Below, piece by piece: positions 1-4,686 of a stretch of DNA of 5,570 nucleotides (its first letter is position 1; each line of letters begins with the position of its first letter). Source of the DNA: Lewinellaceae bacterium (GTDB taxonomy: Bacteria > Bacteroidota > Bacteroidia > Chitinophagales > Saprospiraceae); assembly GCA_016711435.1 (NCBI GenBank), contig JADJSY010000080.1, positions 1 through 5,570 of the forward strand, in the 5' to 3' direction. The notes beneath the pieces are model-generated. The model saw nothing but the letters and a program-made list of their open reading frames with translations. It searched no databases and was not told the origin of the DNA. The position numbers and the translations under genes are program-made.

Positions 1-2
1 TC

Positions 3-1121
3 ATGCTCCTCCGCACCATCCTGAATACCGCCCACAGGATGGTGTATCCATTTTTATCAGTCTTCGCGCGCGGCCTCGGCGTGGACATTTCCACCATGTC
101 CCTGCTAATGACAGCGCGTTCCCTGCTCGGGACGACCAGCCCACTCTTTGCCCCACTCGCAGACCGCCGTGGACGAAAATTTGGCATGTTGGTTGGCATC
201 TCCGTTTTCACGCTTGGCGTTGGGTTGGTCGCAATCTCCCCGTCCATTTGGACTCTGGCTGCCGCCCTGCTGCTTGGGATGGTCGGCAAATACATGTTCG
301 ACCCTGCCATGCAAGCCTATTTCGGGGACCGCATCCCATACGAACAGCGCGGCACAGCATTAGCCATCACCGAAATGGCATGGTCAATGGCATTCATTGC
401 GGGAGTCCCTGCAGTTGGCTTTCTGATCAACAGCTTCGGCTGGTCTGCGCCGTTCCCGATCTTTGCCGGATTGGGTTTGCTTATCTTCCTAATTGTTTGG
501 CGCATGATCCCAGGCGAAGACCCGCACCACGAACTCACGACCAATTCTCGTGACAGCTATCGCGCCGTGTTCACATCCATCCCTGCAATGGCGGGAATTT
601 CCATTGCCCTGTGGGCCAGCGCCGCCAACGAAATGGTCAACATTATTTTCGGTGTCTGGCTTGAGGATTCATTTGGATTGAAGATCATCGCGCTTGCAGG
701 CGCATCCGCCGTCATTGGCATCTCTGAACTAAGCGGGGAAGGATTGGTGGCCCTTACGACTGATAGATTGGGCAAGCCGCTCGCTCTTACCATTGGGCTG
801 GTCGGCAATACCCTAGCCTCGATCCTGCTCCCGTTCATTGGGCAAACCCAAACCGGCGCGCTGGTTGGCTTGTTCCTTTTCTATATCACCTTTGAGTACG
901 TCATGGTCAGCCACATCCCGTTGATGACAGAACTCGTCCCCTCGGCGCGCGCAACCATGCTCTCGATGAACGTAACGGGCCATGCCCTTGGACGCGCTCT
1001 CGGAGCATTTCTGGCGGCGATTATTTATCAGCAATTCGGCTTTCTCTTCGTTGCGTTGACGGCTGTGCTGTTGAATGTGGCAGGGCTGCTGGCATTGCGA
1101 AGAATGCAAAAAGGAAAATGA
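3..1121 (+). CDS. MFS transporter (5' end probably outside window)
   Basis: This is a polytopic inner-membrane protein of the major facilitator superfamily, expected to move a small solute or drug across the membrane using the proton gradient; the substrate cannot be read from the sequence. The frame is open from the first bases. The residue at position 3 is a Met, but it falls right at the start of what looks like TM1 (residues about 4-22), so the true start is probably a few codons upstream of the window. The MFS motif A, LADRRGRKF, lies at residues 52-60 in the loop after TM2, with the family's typical Asp and Arg residues. Alternating hydrophobic segments follow to the end, with a charged central loop near residues 168-187 (PGEDPHHELTTNSRD) separating the two six-helix halves. 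The length of 372 residues is slightly short of the usual 390-420, which fits a small N-terminal truncation by the window edge. Its stop codon overlaps the next gene's start (ATGA), so the two genes are probably co-transcribed and translationally coupled. Confidence 0.88.
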   Translation: MLLRTILNTAHRMVYPFLSVFARGLGVDISTMSLLMTARSLLGTTSPLFAPLADRRGRKFGMLVGISVFTLGVGLVAISPSIWTLAAALLLGMVGKYMFDPAMQAYFGDRIPYEQRGTALAITEMAWSMAFIAGVPAVGFLINSFGWSAPFPIFAGLGLLIFLIVWRMIPGEDPHHELTTNSRDSYRAVFTSIPAMAGISIALWASAANEMVNIIFGVWLEDSFGLKIIALAGASAVIGISELSGEGLVALTTDRLGKPLALTIGLVGNTLASILLPFIGQTQTGALVGLFLFYITFEYVMVSHIPLMTELVPSARATMLSMNVTGHALGRALGAFLAAIIYQQFGFLFVALTAVLLNVAGLLALRRMQKGK

Positions 1122-1636
1122 TGCAGACCCTTTTCGGCGTTCTTGCATTATTTATTATTGTGGTTGTGTTGTTGTGGGTATTGGTTCCTGCGTTTTATGG
1201 GCTGCCGCCTGTCTCATCCCGAAAGGAACGCATCCGCAGAGCATTGGAGTTGGCAAACCCACAGGCAGGGGAGACGCTCTACGACCTCGGCTCAGGCCAC
1301 GGACGGGTACTTATTATGGCTGCGAAGGAATTTGGATTAAATGCGGTGGGGATCGAAACCGGGCCAGTACAGTGTGTCATCAGCCGGGTGAATGCTCTTC
1401 GAAACGGAGTCAGCTCAAAAGTCCGAATTGAGGCGGGGAATTTTTATAAATCCAATTTGAAGGATGCAGATATCGTCTTCGCGTATCTCACATCCGATCA
1501 CGGGAATCGTCTTCAGGAAAAATTAAGCAGAGAATTAAAACCCGGCGCGCGCGTGGTGACTGTTTCTTTTAATCTGCCCGGCTGGGAAGAGGCTTTTTTT
1601 GACCGCGAGAACTTGATCTACATATATAAAAAATAA
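1118..1636 (+). CDS. Membrane-anchored class I SAM-dependent methyltransferase (FAM173/ATPSc-KMT-like)
   Basis: The 172-residue protein has one hydrophobic N-terminal helix (residues about 4-26), then a short linker with PPVSSRKERIRR, then a Rossmann-fold methyltransferase domain. Motif I is YDLGSGHGRV at residues 55-64, and the acidic residue ending strand 2, expected to bind the SAM ribose, is Glu80 in VGIE. A later segment, DADIVFAYLTSD followed by LSRELKPGARVVTVSFNLPGW, matches the layout of small membrane-bound methyltransferases related to eukaryotic FAM173/ATPSCKMT, which methylate lysines in membrane proteins. That relationship is my recognition of the pattern, not a search result, and the substrate is unknown. 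The start at 1118 overlaps the MFS stop by four bases; a second ATG at 1121 is an equally possible start. The stop TAA (1634-1636) lies inside the left arm of the terminator hairpin, and the first bases of the 350-bp pilin repeat coincide with its last sense codon. Confidence 0.85.
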   Translation: MMQTLFGVLALFIIVVVLLWVLVPAFYGLPPVSSRKERIRRALELANPQAGETLYDLGSGHGRVLIMAAKEFGLNAVGIETGPVQCVISRVNALRNGVSSKVRIEAGNFYKSNLKDADIVFAYLTSDHGNRLQEKLSRELKPGARVVTVSFNLPGWEEAFFDRENLIYIYKK

Positions 1637-1667
1637 AAAGTCCCGTCGTGATGACGGGACTTTTTAT
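1633..1667. terminator. Bidirectional intrinsic terminator between methyltransferase and pilin copy 1
   Basis: A perfect 15-bp stem (arms 1633-1647 and 1653-1667) with GC-rich core GTCCCGTC/GACGGGAC encloses the loop GTGAT. It is flanked by an A run on the left and a T run on the right, so it works as a Rho-independent terminator for both strands. It serves the convergent methyltransferase (+) and pilin copy 1 (-). It belongs to the duplicated 350-bp unit and recurs identically at 2537-2571. Confidence 0.9.
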
Positions 1668-1685
1668 AAGCGATTGGCGGGGAAA

Positions 1686-1841
1686 TTACACGCCGGACAG
1701 GCTGGAGTTGATATCGCTGAAGACGTTACCGATGATTGGGCCAAGAACCATCAAAGCCGCAATAACAACGATAGCTACCAAAACAAGAATCAGCGCGTAC
1801 TCAACAAGACCCTGGCCTTTTTCTTTGGGGGAAAATAACAT
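1686..1841 (-). CDS. Flp/Fap-type pilin subunit, copy 1
   Basis: This 51-residue protein is the major subunit type of Tad (type IVb) pili, thin surface fibres for adhesion or contact. It starts MLFSPKEKGQGLVEYALIL, with a short basic leader. It should be cut after Gly9 by a TadV-type prepilin peptidase, which puts Glu and Tyr at mature positions 5 and 6 as in the Flp family and leaves a mature pilin of about 42 residues. Residues 16-38 form one hydrophobic helix (ALILVLVAIVVIAALMVLGPIIG), followed by the tail NVFSDINSSLSGV. A good Shine-Dalgarno AAAGGAGA sits 9 bases upstream of the ATG (1851-1858 on the + strand), which fixes the start. The gene is small and easily missed. It encodes exactly the same protein as copy 2. 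No tad assembly genes are in the window. An alternative reading as a TadE-like minor pilin is unlikely because TadE proteins are much longer. Confidence 0.92.
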   Translation of the reverse strand: MLFSPKEKGQGLVEYALILVLVAIVVIAALMVLGPIIGNVFSDINSSLSGV

Positions 1842-1850
1842 TTTGAAATT

Positions 1851-1858
1851 TCTCCTTT
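1851..1858 (-). promoter_or_regulatory. Ribosome binding site of pilin copy 1
   Basis: On the - strand this reads AAAGGAGA, 9 bases before the pilin ATG. The same leader, including a second GGAGG further upstream, is kept in all three pilin copies (2755-2762 and 3111-3118 for copies 2 and 3), which supports these short frames as real genes. Confidence 0.85.
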
Positions 1859-1897
1859 CCTTTGGATTTCACCAGAAGGCCTCCAGTGATTGACCTT

Positions 1898-1925
1898 ATT
1901 TTACATCGCCTGTAAAAATACGCAA
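1898..1925 (-). promoter_or_regulatory. Predicted sigma-70-type promoter of pilin copy 1
   Basis: On the - strand: -35 TTGCGT (1920-1925), a 16-base spacer, and an extended -10 TGTAAAAT with hexamer TAAAAT (1898-1903). This predicts transcription starting near 1891 and a leader of about 50 bases. The same arrangement with the same spacer recurs before copy 3, where the hexamers are TTGCCA and TACAAT although the surrounding sequence has diverged, which is the main support. A TTGACA a few bases upstream would need a 25-base spacer and is less likely to be the -35. Confidence 0.6.
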
Positions 1926-1945
1926 GTGTGTCAATGGCATTTTCC

Positions 1946-1961
1946 CTAACAGTTATGTTAG
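1946..1961. promoter_or_regulatory. Inverted repeat upstream of pilin promoter 1 (possible activator site)
   Basis: CTAACA-GTTA-TGTTAG is a perfect 6-bp dyad, located 20 bases upstream of the predicted -35 of pilin copy 1. Related dyads made of the same two hexamers stand upstream of the other two pilin promoters (2850-2865, with one arm base changed; 3216-3233, with the arms in opposite order). The position upstream of -35 suggests an activator rather than a repressor, but the binding protein is unknown. Confidence 0.4.
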
Positions 1962-1983
1962 CCTTTCAAGAAAGATAATAATA

Positions 1984-2106
1984 GACCTCTTGCAAAAGTC
2001 ATTTTTGCCACAGAGGTCACAGAGAAAAGAAGAGAGTTTTAGAGGTTTTCTCAAATACTCTGTGTGCTTACTACCCTGTGGGCTGTGGCTACTTATGCAA
2101 GAGGTC
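1984..2106. mobile_element. MITE-like element with 11-bp terminal inverted repeats
   Basis: A 123-bp segment is bounded by GACCTCTTGCA (1984-1994) and its exact reverse complement TGCAAGAGGTC (2096-2106). Two further complementary pairs are nested inside: GCCACAG (2007-2013) with CTGTGGC (2083-2089), and CACAGAG (2018-2024) with CTCTGTG (2058-2064), so the whole element can fold into a long imperfect hairpin. It encodes no protein. Terminal repeats of this kind resemble insertion sequence ends, and the inner CACAGAG-rich sequence resembles dispersed repeats I recall from several bacterial genomes; both are impressions. No clear target-site duplication is visible (ATA left, AAA right), so mobility is inferred. 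Confidence 0.6.
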
Positions 2107-2534
2107 AAATAAAAAAACAACACGACCTTTTTGACAGATCGGTATCTTGCAAAAAATCCGACCTGGAAAATCTTGGCTCATGTGTAAAAGACGTGCCGCC
2201 ATTTGACAAGGCAAAAGTTCTTAACGCGAACGGCGCGAATTTAGCGAAAAATTCATGTTATTCGCCCGATTATCATAATTCGCGTTCTGCCTTTTGCTCT
2301 TGGTCTATACACGAGCCCAAATCTTTCTTGTTGGCGCGAGTAATAAATTACATGCAAGATGGCATCTCTTGGCAGGAATTGTACAACGATCCTTCAAGAA
2401 GAAATTGATCTACACGTATCAAAACCTCCTGCCGTATATGAGAGAAATATGCCAAGATATTAAGAGGGTGTTTCTTAAGTGCAATTCACCACAAATTTAG
2501 CCACATTTGTTTTGAGGGTTTGTACGGAGAAATT
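2107..2534. other. Gene-free spacer between pilin cassettes 1 and 2
   Basis: About 430 bases carry no gene that I can support. Short open stretches occur in several frames on both strands, including a + strand frame running through 2064-2408, but they begin inside the MITE-like element, have no convincing ribosome binding site, and show unremarkable, low-structure protein sequence. One 34-codon + frame (2359-2463, containing EEIDLHVSKPPAVYERNMPRY in pieces) looks slightly protein-like and could be a gene fragment. The segment contains the GCGAA/TTCGC repeat cluster near 2226-2283. It is present only once, unlike the pilin cassettes flanking it. Confidence 0.55.
2226..2283. repeat. Cluster of GCGAA/TTCGC pentamers with 9-base spacing
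   Basis: GCGAA occurs at 2226, 2235 and 2244 (period 9), and the complement TTCGC at 2261 and 2279 (18 bases apart). The direct repeats and their inverted partners could fold against each other. It may be a short intergenic dispersed repeat (REP-like); no function can be read from it. Confidence 0.4.
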
Positions 2535-2536
2535 AA

Positions 2537-2571
2537 ATAAAAAGTCCCGTCGTGATGACGGGACTTTTTAT
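2537..2571. terminator. Intrinsic terminator of pilin copy 2
   Basis: Identical to the hairpin at 1633-1667: a 15-bp stem with GTCCCGTC/GACGGGAC core, loop GTGAT, A run left and T run right. On the - strand it ends the transcript of pilin copy 2, keeping it separate from copy 1. Confidence 0.9.
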
Positions 2572-2589
2572 AAGCGATTGGCGGGGAAA

Positions 2590-2745
2590 TTACACGCCGG
2601 ACAGGCTGGAGTTGATATCGCTGAAGACGTTGCCGATGATTGGGCCAAGAACCATCAAAGCCGCAATAACAACGATAGCTACCAAAACAAGAATCAGCGC
2701 GTACTCAACAAGACCCTGGCCTTTTTCTTTGGGGGAAAATAACAT
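2590..2745 (-). CDS. Flp/Fap-type pilin subunit, copy 2
   Basis: This 51-residue type IVb pilin precursor is identical in amino acid sequence to copy 1, with a single synonymous difference in the gene. The basic leader ends at Gly9, Glu14-Tyr15 give the Flp-type E5/Y6 pair after cleavage, and one hydrophobic helix makes up most of the mature protein. AAAGGAGA lies 9 bases before the ATG. The cassette has its own promoter and terminator, so it is an independent transcription unit rather than part of a polycistronic pilin operon. The most economical explanation for two identical proteins is gene dosage or a recent duplication not yet diverged; separate regulation is possible because one base of the upstream dyad differs. 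Confidence 0.92.
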   Translation of the reverse strand: MLFSPKEKGQGLVEYALILVLVAIVVIAALMVLGPIIGNVFSDINSSLSGV

Positions 2746-2801
2746 TTTGAAATTTCTCCTTTCCTTTGGATTTCACCGGAAGGCCTCCAGTGATTGACCT
2801 T

Positions 2802-2829
2802 ATTTTACATCGCCTGTAAAAATACGCAA
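2802..2829 (-). promoter_or_regulatory. Predicted promoter of pilin copy 2
   Basis: On the - strand: -35 TTGCGT (2824-2829), 16-base spacer, -10 TAAAAT (2802-2807) preceded by TG. It is identical to the copy 1 promoter because it lies inside the duplicated unit. Confidence 0.6.
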
Positions 2830-2849
2830 GTGTGTCAATGGCATTTCCC

Positions 2850-2865
2850 CTAACAGTTATGTTAA
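2850..2865. promoter_or_regulatory. Inverted repeat upstream of pilin promoter 2
   Basis: CTAACA-GTTA-TGTTAA, the counterpart of 1946-1961 with the last base changed from G to A, so the dyad is 5 bp instead of 6. Of the four differences between the 350-bp repeats this one falls in the putative regulatory site. Confidence 0.35.
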
Positions 2866-2887
2866 CCTTTCAAGAAAGATAATATTA

Positions 2888-2925
2888 AAAAAATATCGTG
2901 AACATTAATGTTCACGATATTTTTT
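2888..2925. terminator. Intrinsic terminator of pilin copy 3
   Basis: A perfect 38-base palindrome (17-bp stem, loop TTAA at 2905-2908) has outer A and T runs, so it can act on either strand. It lies 20 bases after the stop codon of pilin copy 3 on the - strand. Its sequence (core ATCGTGAACA/TGTTCACGAT) is unrelated to the terminator of copies 1 and 2. Confidence 0.88.
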
Positions 2926-2945
2926 GAGATCTAGAACTTTACAGC

Positions 2946-3101
2946 TTAGAAGCTGGACAGGCTGGTGTTGATGTCGCTGAAGACGTTACCGATGATTGGG
3001 CCAAGAACCATCAAAGCCGCAATAACAACGATAGCTACCAAAACAAGAATCAGCGCGTACTCAACAAGACCCTGGCCTTTTTCTTTGGGGGAAAATAACA
3101 T
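2946..3101 (-). CDS. Flp/Fap-type pilin subunit, copy 3
   Basis: This 51-residue type IVb pilin precursor is identical to copies 1 and 2 for the first 45 residues; the tail differs by Ser46Thr, Gly50Ser and Val51Phe, giving NVFSDINTSLSSF. The leader cleavage site after Gly9, the Glu14-Tyr15 pair and the single hydrophobic helix are all present. The Shine-Dalgarno AAAGGAGA is kept 9 bases upstream of the ATG. Promoter and terminator differ from those of the other copies. The C-terminal tail of Flp pilins is the part most likely to be exposed on the fibre, so these changes could alter surface properties; that is inference. It is the first pilin gene from the hutI side, and is transcribed divergently from hutI. 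Confidence 0.92.
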   Translation of the reverse strand: MLFSPKEKGQGLVEYALILVLVAIVVIAALMVLGPIIGNVFSDINTSLSSF

Positions 3102-3144
3102 TTTGAAATTTCTCCTTTCCTTTGGATTTCACCGGAAGGCCTCC
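2955..3144. repeat. Partial third copy of the pilin repeat (core only)
   Basis: About 190 bases match copies 1 and 2, covering nearly all of the pilin gene and its leader. Between 2974 and 3144 only one base (2988) differs from copy 2, and only one (3134) from copy 1. Beyond both ends similarity falls quickly: the gene's last codons, the terminator and most of the promoter region are different. Confidence 0.85.
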
Positions 3145-3157
3145 TGTGATTGCTTTT

Positions 3158-3185
3158 ATTGTACATTAAATACTGGGATTGGCAA
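3158..3185 (-). promoter_or_regulatory. Predicted promoter of pilin copy 3
   Basis: On the - strand: -35 TTGCCA (3180-3185), 16-base spacer, extended -10 TGTACAAT with hexamer TACAAT (3158-3163). It has the same geometry and distance to the start codon as the copy 1 and 2 promoters, although the spacer sequence differs, and it is closer to consensus. Confidence 0.65.
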
Positions 3186-3215
3186 AAGAATCAAGGGACT
3201 TTTATATTACATTAA

Positions 3216-3233
3216 TGTTAGGTTTTCCTAACA
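3216..3233. promoter_or_regulatory. Inverted repeat upstream of pilin promoter 3
   Basis: TGTTAG-GTTTTC-CTAACA is a perfect 6-bp dyad built from the same hexamers as 1946-1961 but in opposite order, 30 bases upstream of the -35, about one helical turn further than in copies 1 and 2. It also lies in the divergent region facing hutI. Confidence 0.4.
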
Positions 3234-3258
3234 AAAATACGGGTAATTCCCGCATTTT
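3234..3258. terminator. Weak hairpin with A/T flanks in the pilin 3-hutI spacer
   Basis: AAAAT-A-CGGG, loop TAATT, CCCG-C-ATTTT forms a 10-position stem with one A/C mismatch. It has terminator-like shape, but no gene ends here on either strand, so it may be incidental or belong to the regulation of the divergent genes. The following stretch up to 3398 shows no clear promoter for hutI. Confidence 0.3.
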
Positions 3259-3398
3259 AAAAGGCATGGATATTGCTGCTCACAAAAAAATTGGGCACTG
3301 CACTTCAATATTGATGAAACCATGAAGGTTTTTACCCTGTAAGATCGTTTCTGTGGTTAAATTACCTTGTCTGGCAATCATGGAAAACTGGTGAAATT

Positions 3399-4670
3399 AT
3401 GCTTATACATTCTGCCTCCCAACTCCTTACCCTTGCAGGCGGACCACAACGCGGAAAGCGCTTGGCACGCTCGGTATTATTGAAAACGGCGCCGTTGTGA
3501 TCCGTGATGAAAAGATCGTTGCGGTCGGTTCAACAGATGAGCTAAAAATGCCTACCCGGATGAGCCCACCCTGGATGCAAACCACTGCGTTTTAATGCCG
3601 GGGTTTGTAGACCCGCATACTCACTTGATCTGGGCAGGAGACCGTGCGAATGAATTCGAGATGAAAATGGGCGGCATGGCCTATCTCGATATTCTTGCAG
3701 CAGGCGGAGGAATCATTTCCACGGTGAAAGCTACACGTACAGCCAGCATGGAGACTCTCATCGCGCAGACACGTCCGCGTTTGCTGCGCATGTTTGCACA
3801 TGGAACAACCACGGCCGAGGCAAAGACCGGGTACGGATTGCAAACTTCCACAGAACTGCGCCTGCTAAAAGCATTGCTTGCGTTGGATGATGAAAGTCCG
3901 CTGGATCTGGTAATGACTTTCCTCGGCGCGCACGCCATTGCCCCTGAATTCAAAGATAACCCGCAAGGCTACACTGACGAAGTCGCCAATACCATGCTGC
4001 CTGTTTTGAAGGAATGGTGGGAGACTCACGCTCCGCGGCTGCCGCTACCCTTTGTGGATGTTTTCTGTGAAGCCAAAGCGTTTACCCTCGAACAGGCGCG
4101 TCAGATCCTGACCAGGGCAGGAGCGTTGGGATTCCCACTCAAGATCCACGCTGATGAATTTGATAACCTCGGCGGCGCAGCTCTCGCAGCAGAGTTGGGT
4201 GCGGCATCGGCAGATCACCTGGTCGTCACATCAGATGAGGATATTATCGCTCTTGGAAAATCAGATACGGTAGCCGTATCTCTGCCTTGCACGCCGTTTG
4301 GATTGGCAGAGCCTCATTACACGCCCGCAAGAAAATTGATCGAAGCAAATGCTCTTTTGCCCTCGCCACAGACTGTAACCCCGGCACCACATGGAACGAA
4401 TCCATGCAGTTTGCGATTGCGCTGGCCTGCCGTTACATGGGTTTGACCCCGGCACAGGCCATAGCGGCGTCCACTATCAATTCAGCGCACGCAATTCGCA
4501 GGTCCGATAAGATCGGCTCTTTGGAAGTCGGCAAGCAGGCGGATATGCTCATCCTATCCGTATCAGATTACCGTCAGGTGGGTTATCGCTATGGAACGAA
4601 TCTGGTAAAGCAGGTAATTAAACGCGGGCAGGTCTATTCAGTGGATGTAGGGTATTACCGGACGGCTTAA
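3399..4670 (+). pseudogene. hutI: Imidazolonepropionase, full length but with three frameshifts
   Basis: HutI hydrolyses 4-imidazolone-5-propanoate to N-formimino-L-glutamate, the third step of histidine degradation, in the cytoplasm. The frame starts at ATG 3399 (MLIHSASQLLTLAGGPQRG), with a weak GGTGA five bases before it. It then continues in three other segments: about 3458-3547 (ALGTLGIIENGAVVIRDEK...), about 3550-4356 (PGFVDPHTHLIWAGDR...), and about 4357-4670 (FALATDCNPGTTWNESM...). Metal-ligand motifs of the amidohydrolase family are intact: HxH at 3616-3624, the His of KIHADEF at 4147-4149, and the Asp of ATDCNPGT at 4371-4373; the SADHL His is also present. Each break is repaired by adding one base: a G after AAAG near 3458, an A in the A run at 3544-3548, a T in the T run at 4355-4358. 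The repaired length, about 424 codons, is normal for the family. The breaks are either sequencing errors or early decay of the gene. No other hut genes are in the window. Confidence 0.85.
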
Positions 4671-4686
4671 CCTGCCAGAGCACCTA

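Larger units (their letters stand above)
1631..1980. repeat. 350-bp direct repeat, copy 1 (terminator-pilin-promoter cassette)
   Basis: This block matches 2535-2884 at a constant offset of 904 bases. Reading the two blocks side by side I find 4 mismatches (1728 A/G, 1874 A/G, 1943 T/C, 1961 G/A) and no gaps. It contains a complete transcription unit on the - strand: terminator, pilin gene, ribosome binding site, promoter and upstream inverted repeat. The left boundary is inside the last codons of the methyltransferase, in an A-rich stretch; the right boundary falls 3 bases before the inverted repeat of the MITE-like element. Confidence 0.93.
2535..2884. repeat. 350-bp direct repeat, copy 2
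   Basis: Second copy of the terminator-pilin-promoter cassette, gap-free against 1631-1980 with 4 substitutions. Only one of these lies in the coding sequence (2632) and it is synonymous (Gly codon GGC instead of GGT). Its right end lies directly beside the terminator of pilin copy 3. Confidence 0.93.

Noticed and set aside
1648..1893. 81-residue + strand frame over pilin copy 1, repeated at 2552-2797 and partly at 2965-3231
   Set aside because: It is the antisense shadow of the pilin genes. It recurs only because the DNA is duplicated; the - strand frames have a Shine-Dalgarno sequence, leader and pilin signature.
1925..1935. TTGACA on the - strand upstream of pilins 1 and 2 as the -35 element
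   Set aside because: It would need a 25-base spacer to the extended -10 TGTAAAAT and has no counterpart at copy 3; TTGCGT/TTGCCA with a 16-base spacer is shared by all copies.
2064..2408. 114-residue + strand frame between the pilin cassettes
   Set aside because: It starts inside the right arm of the MITE-like element, has no convincing ribosome binding site and no recognisable motif or fold, and its composition looks like translated spacer.
2479..2742. 87-residue + strand frame across the start of repeat unit 2
   Set aside because: It runs through the terminator hairpin and antisense through pilin copy 2, so it is a shadow frame.
1635..3144. CRISPR-like reading of the repeated cassettes
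   Set aside because: The repeats are 190-350 bp, coding, and unevenly spaced; there are no short regular repeats with spacers of constant length.
3592..3953. - strand frames opposite hutI
   Set aside because: They are opposite a strongly conserved amidohydrolase coding region and have no features of their own.
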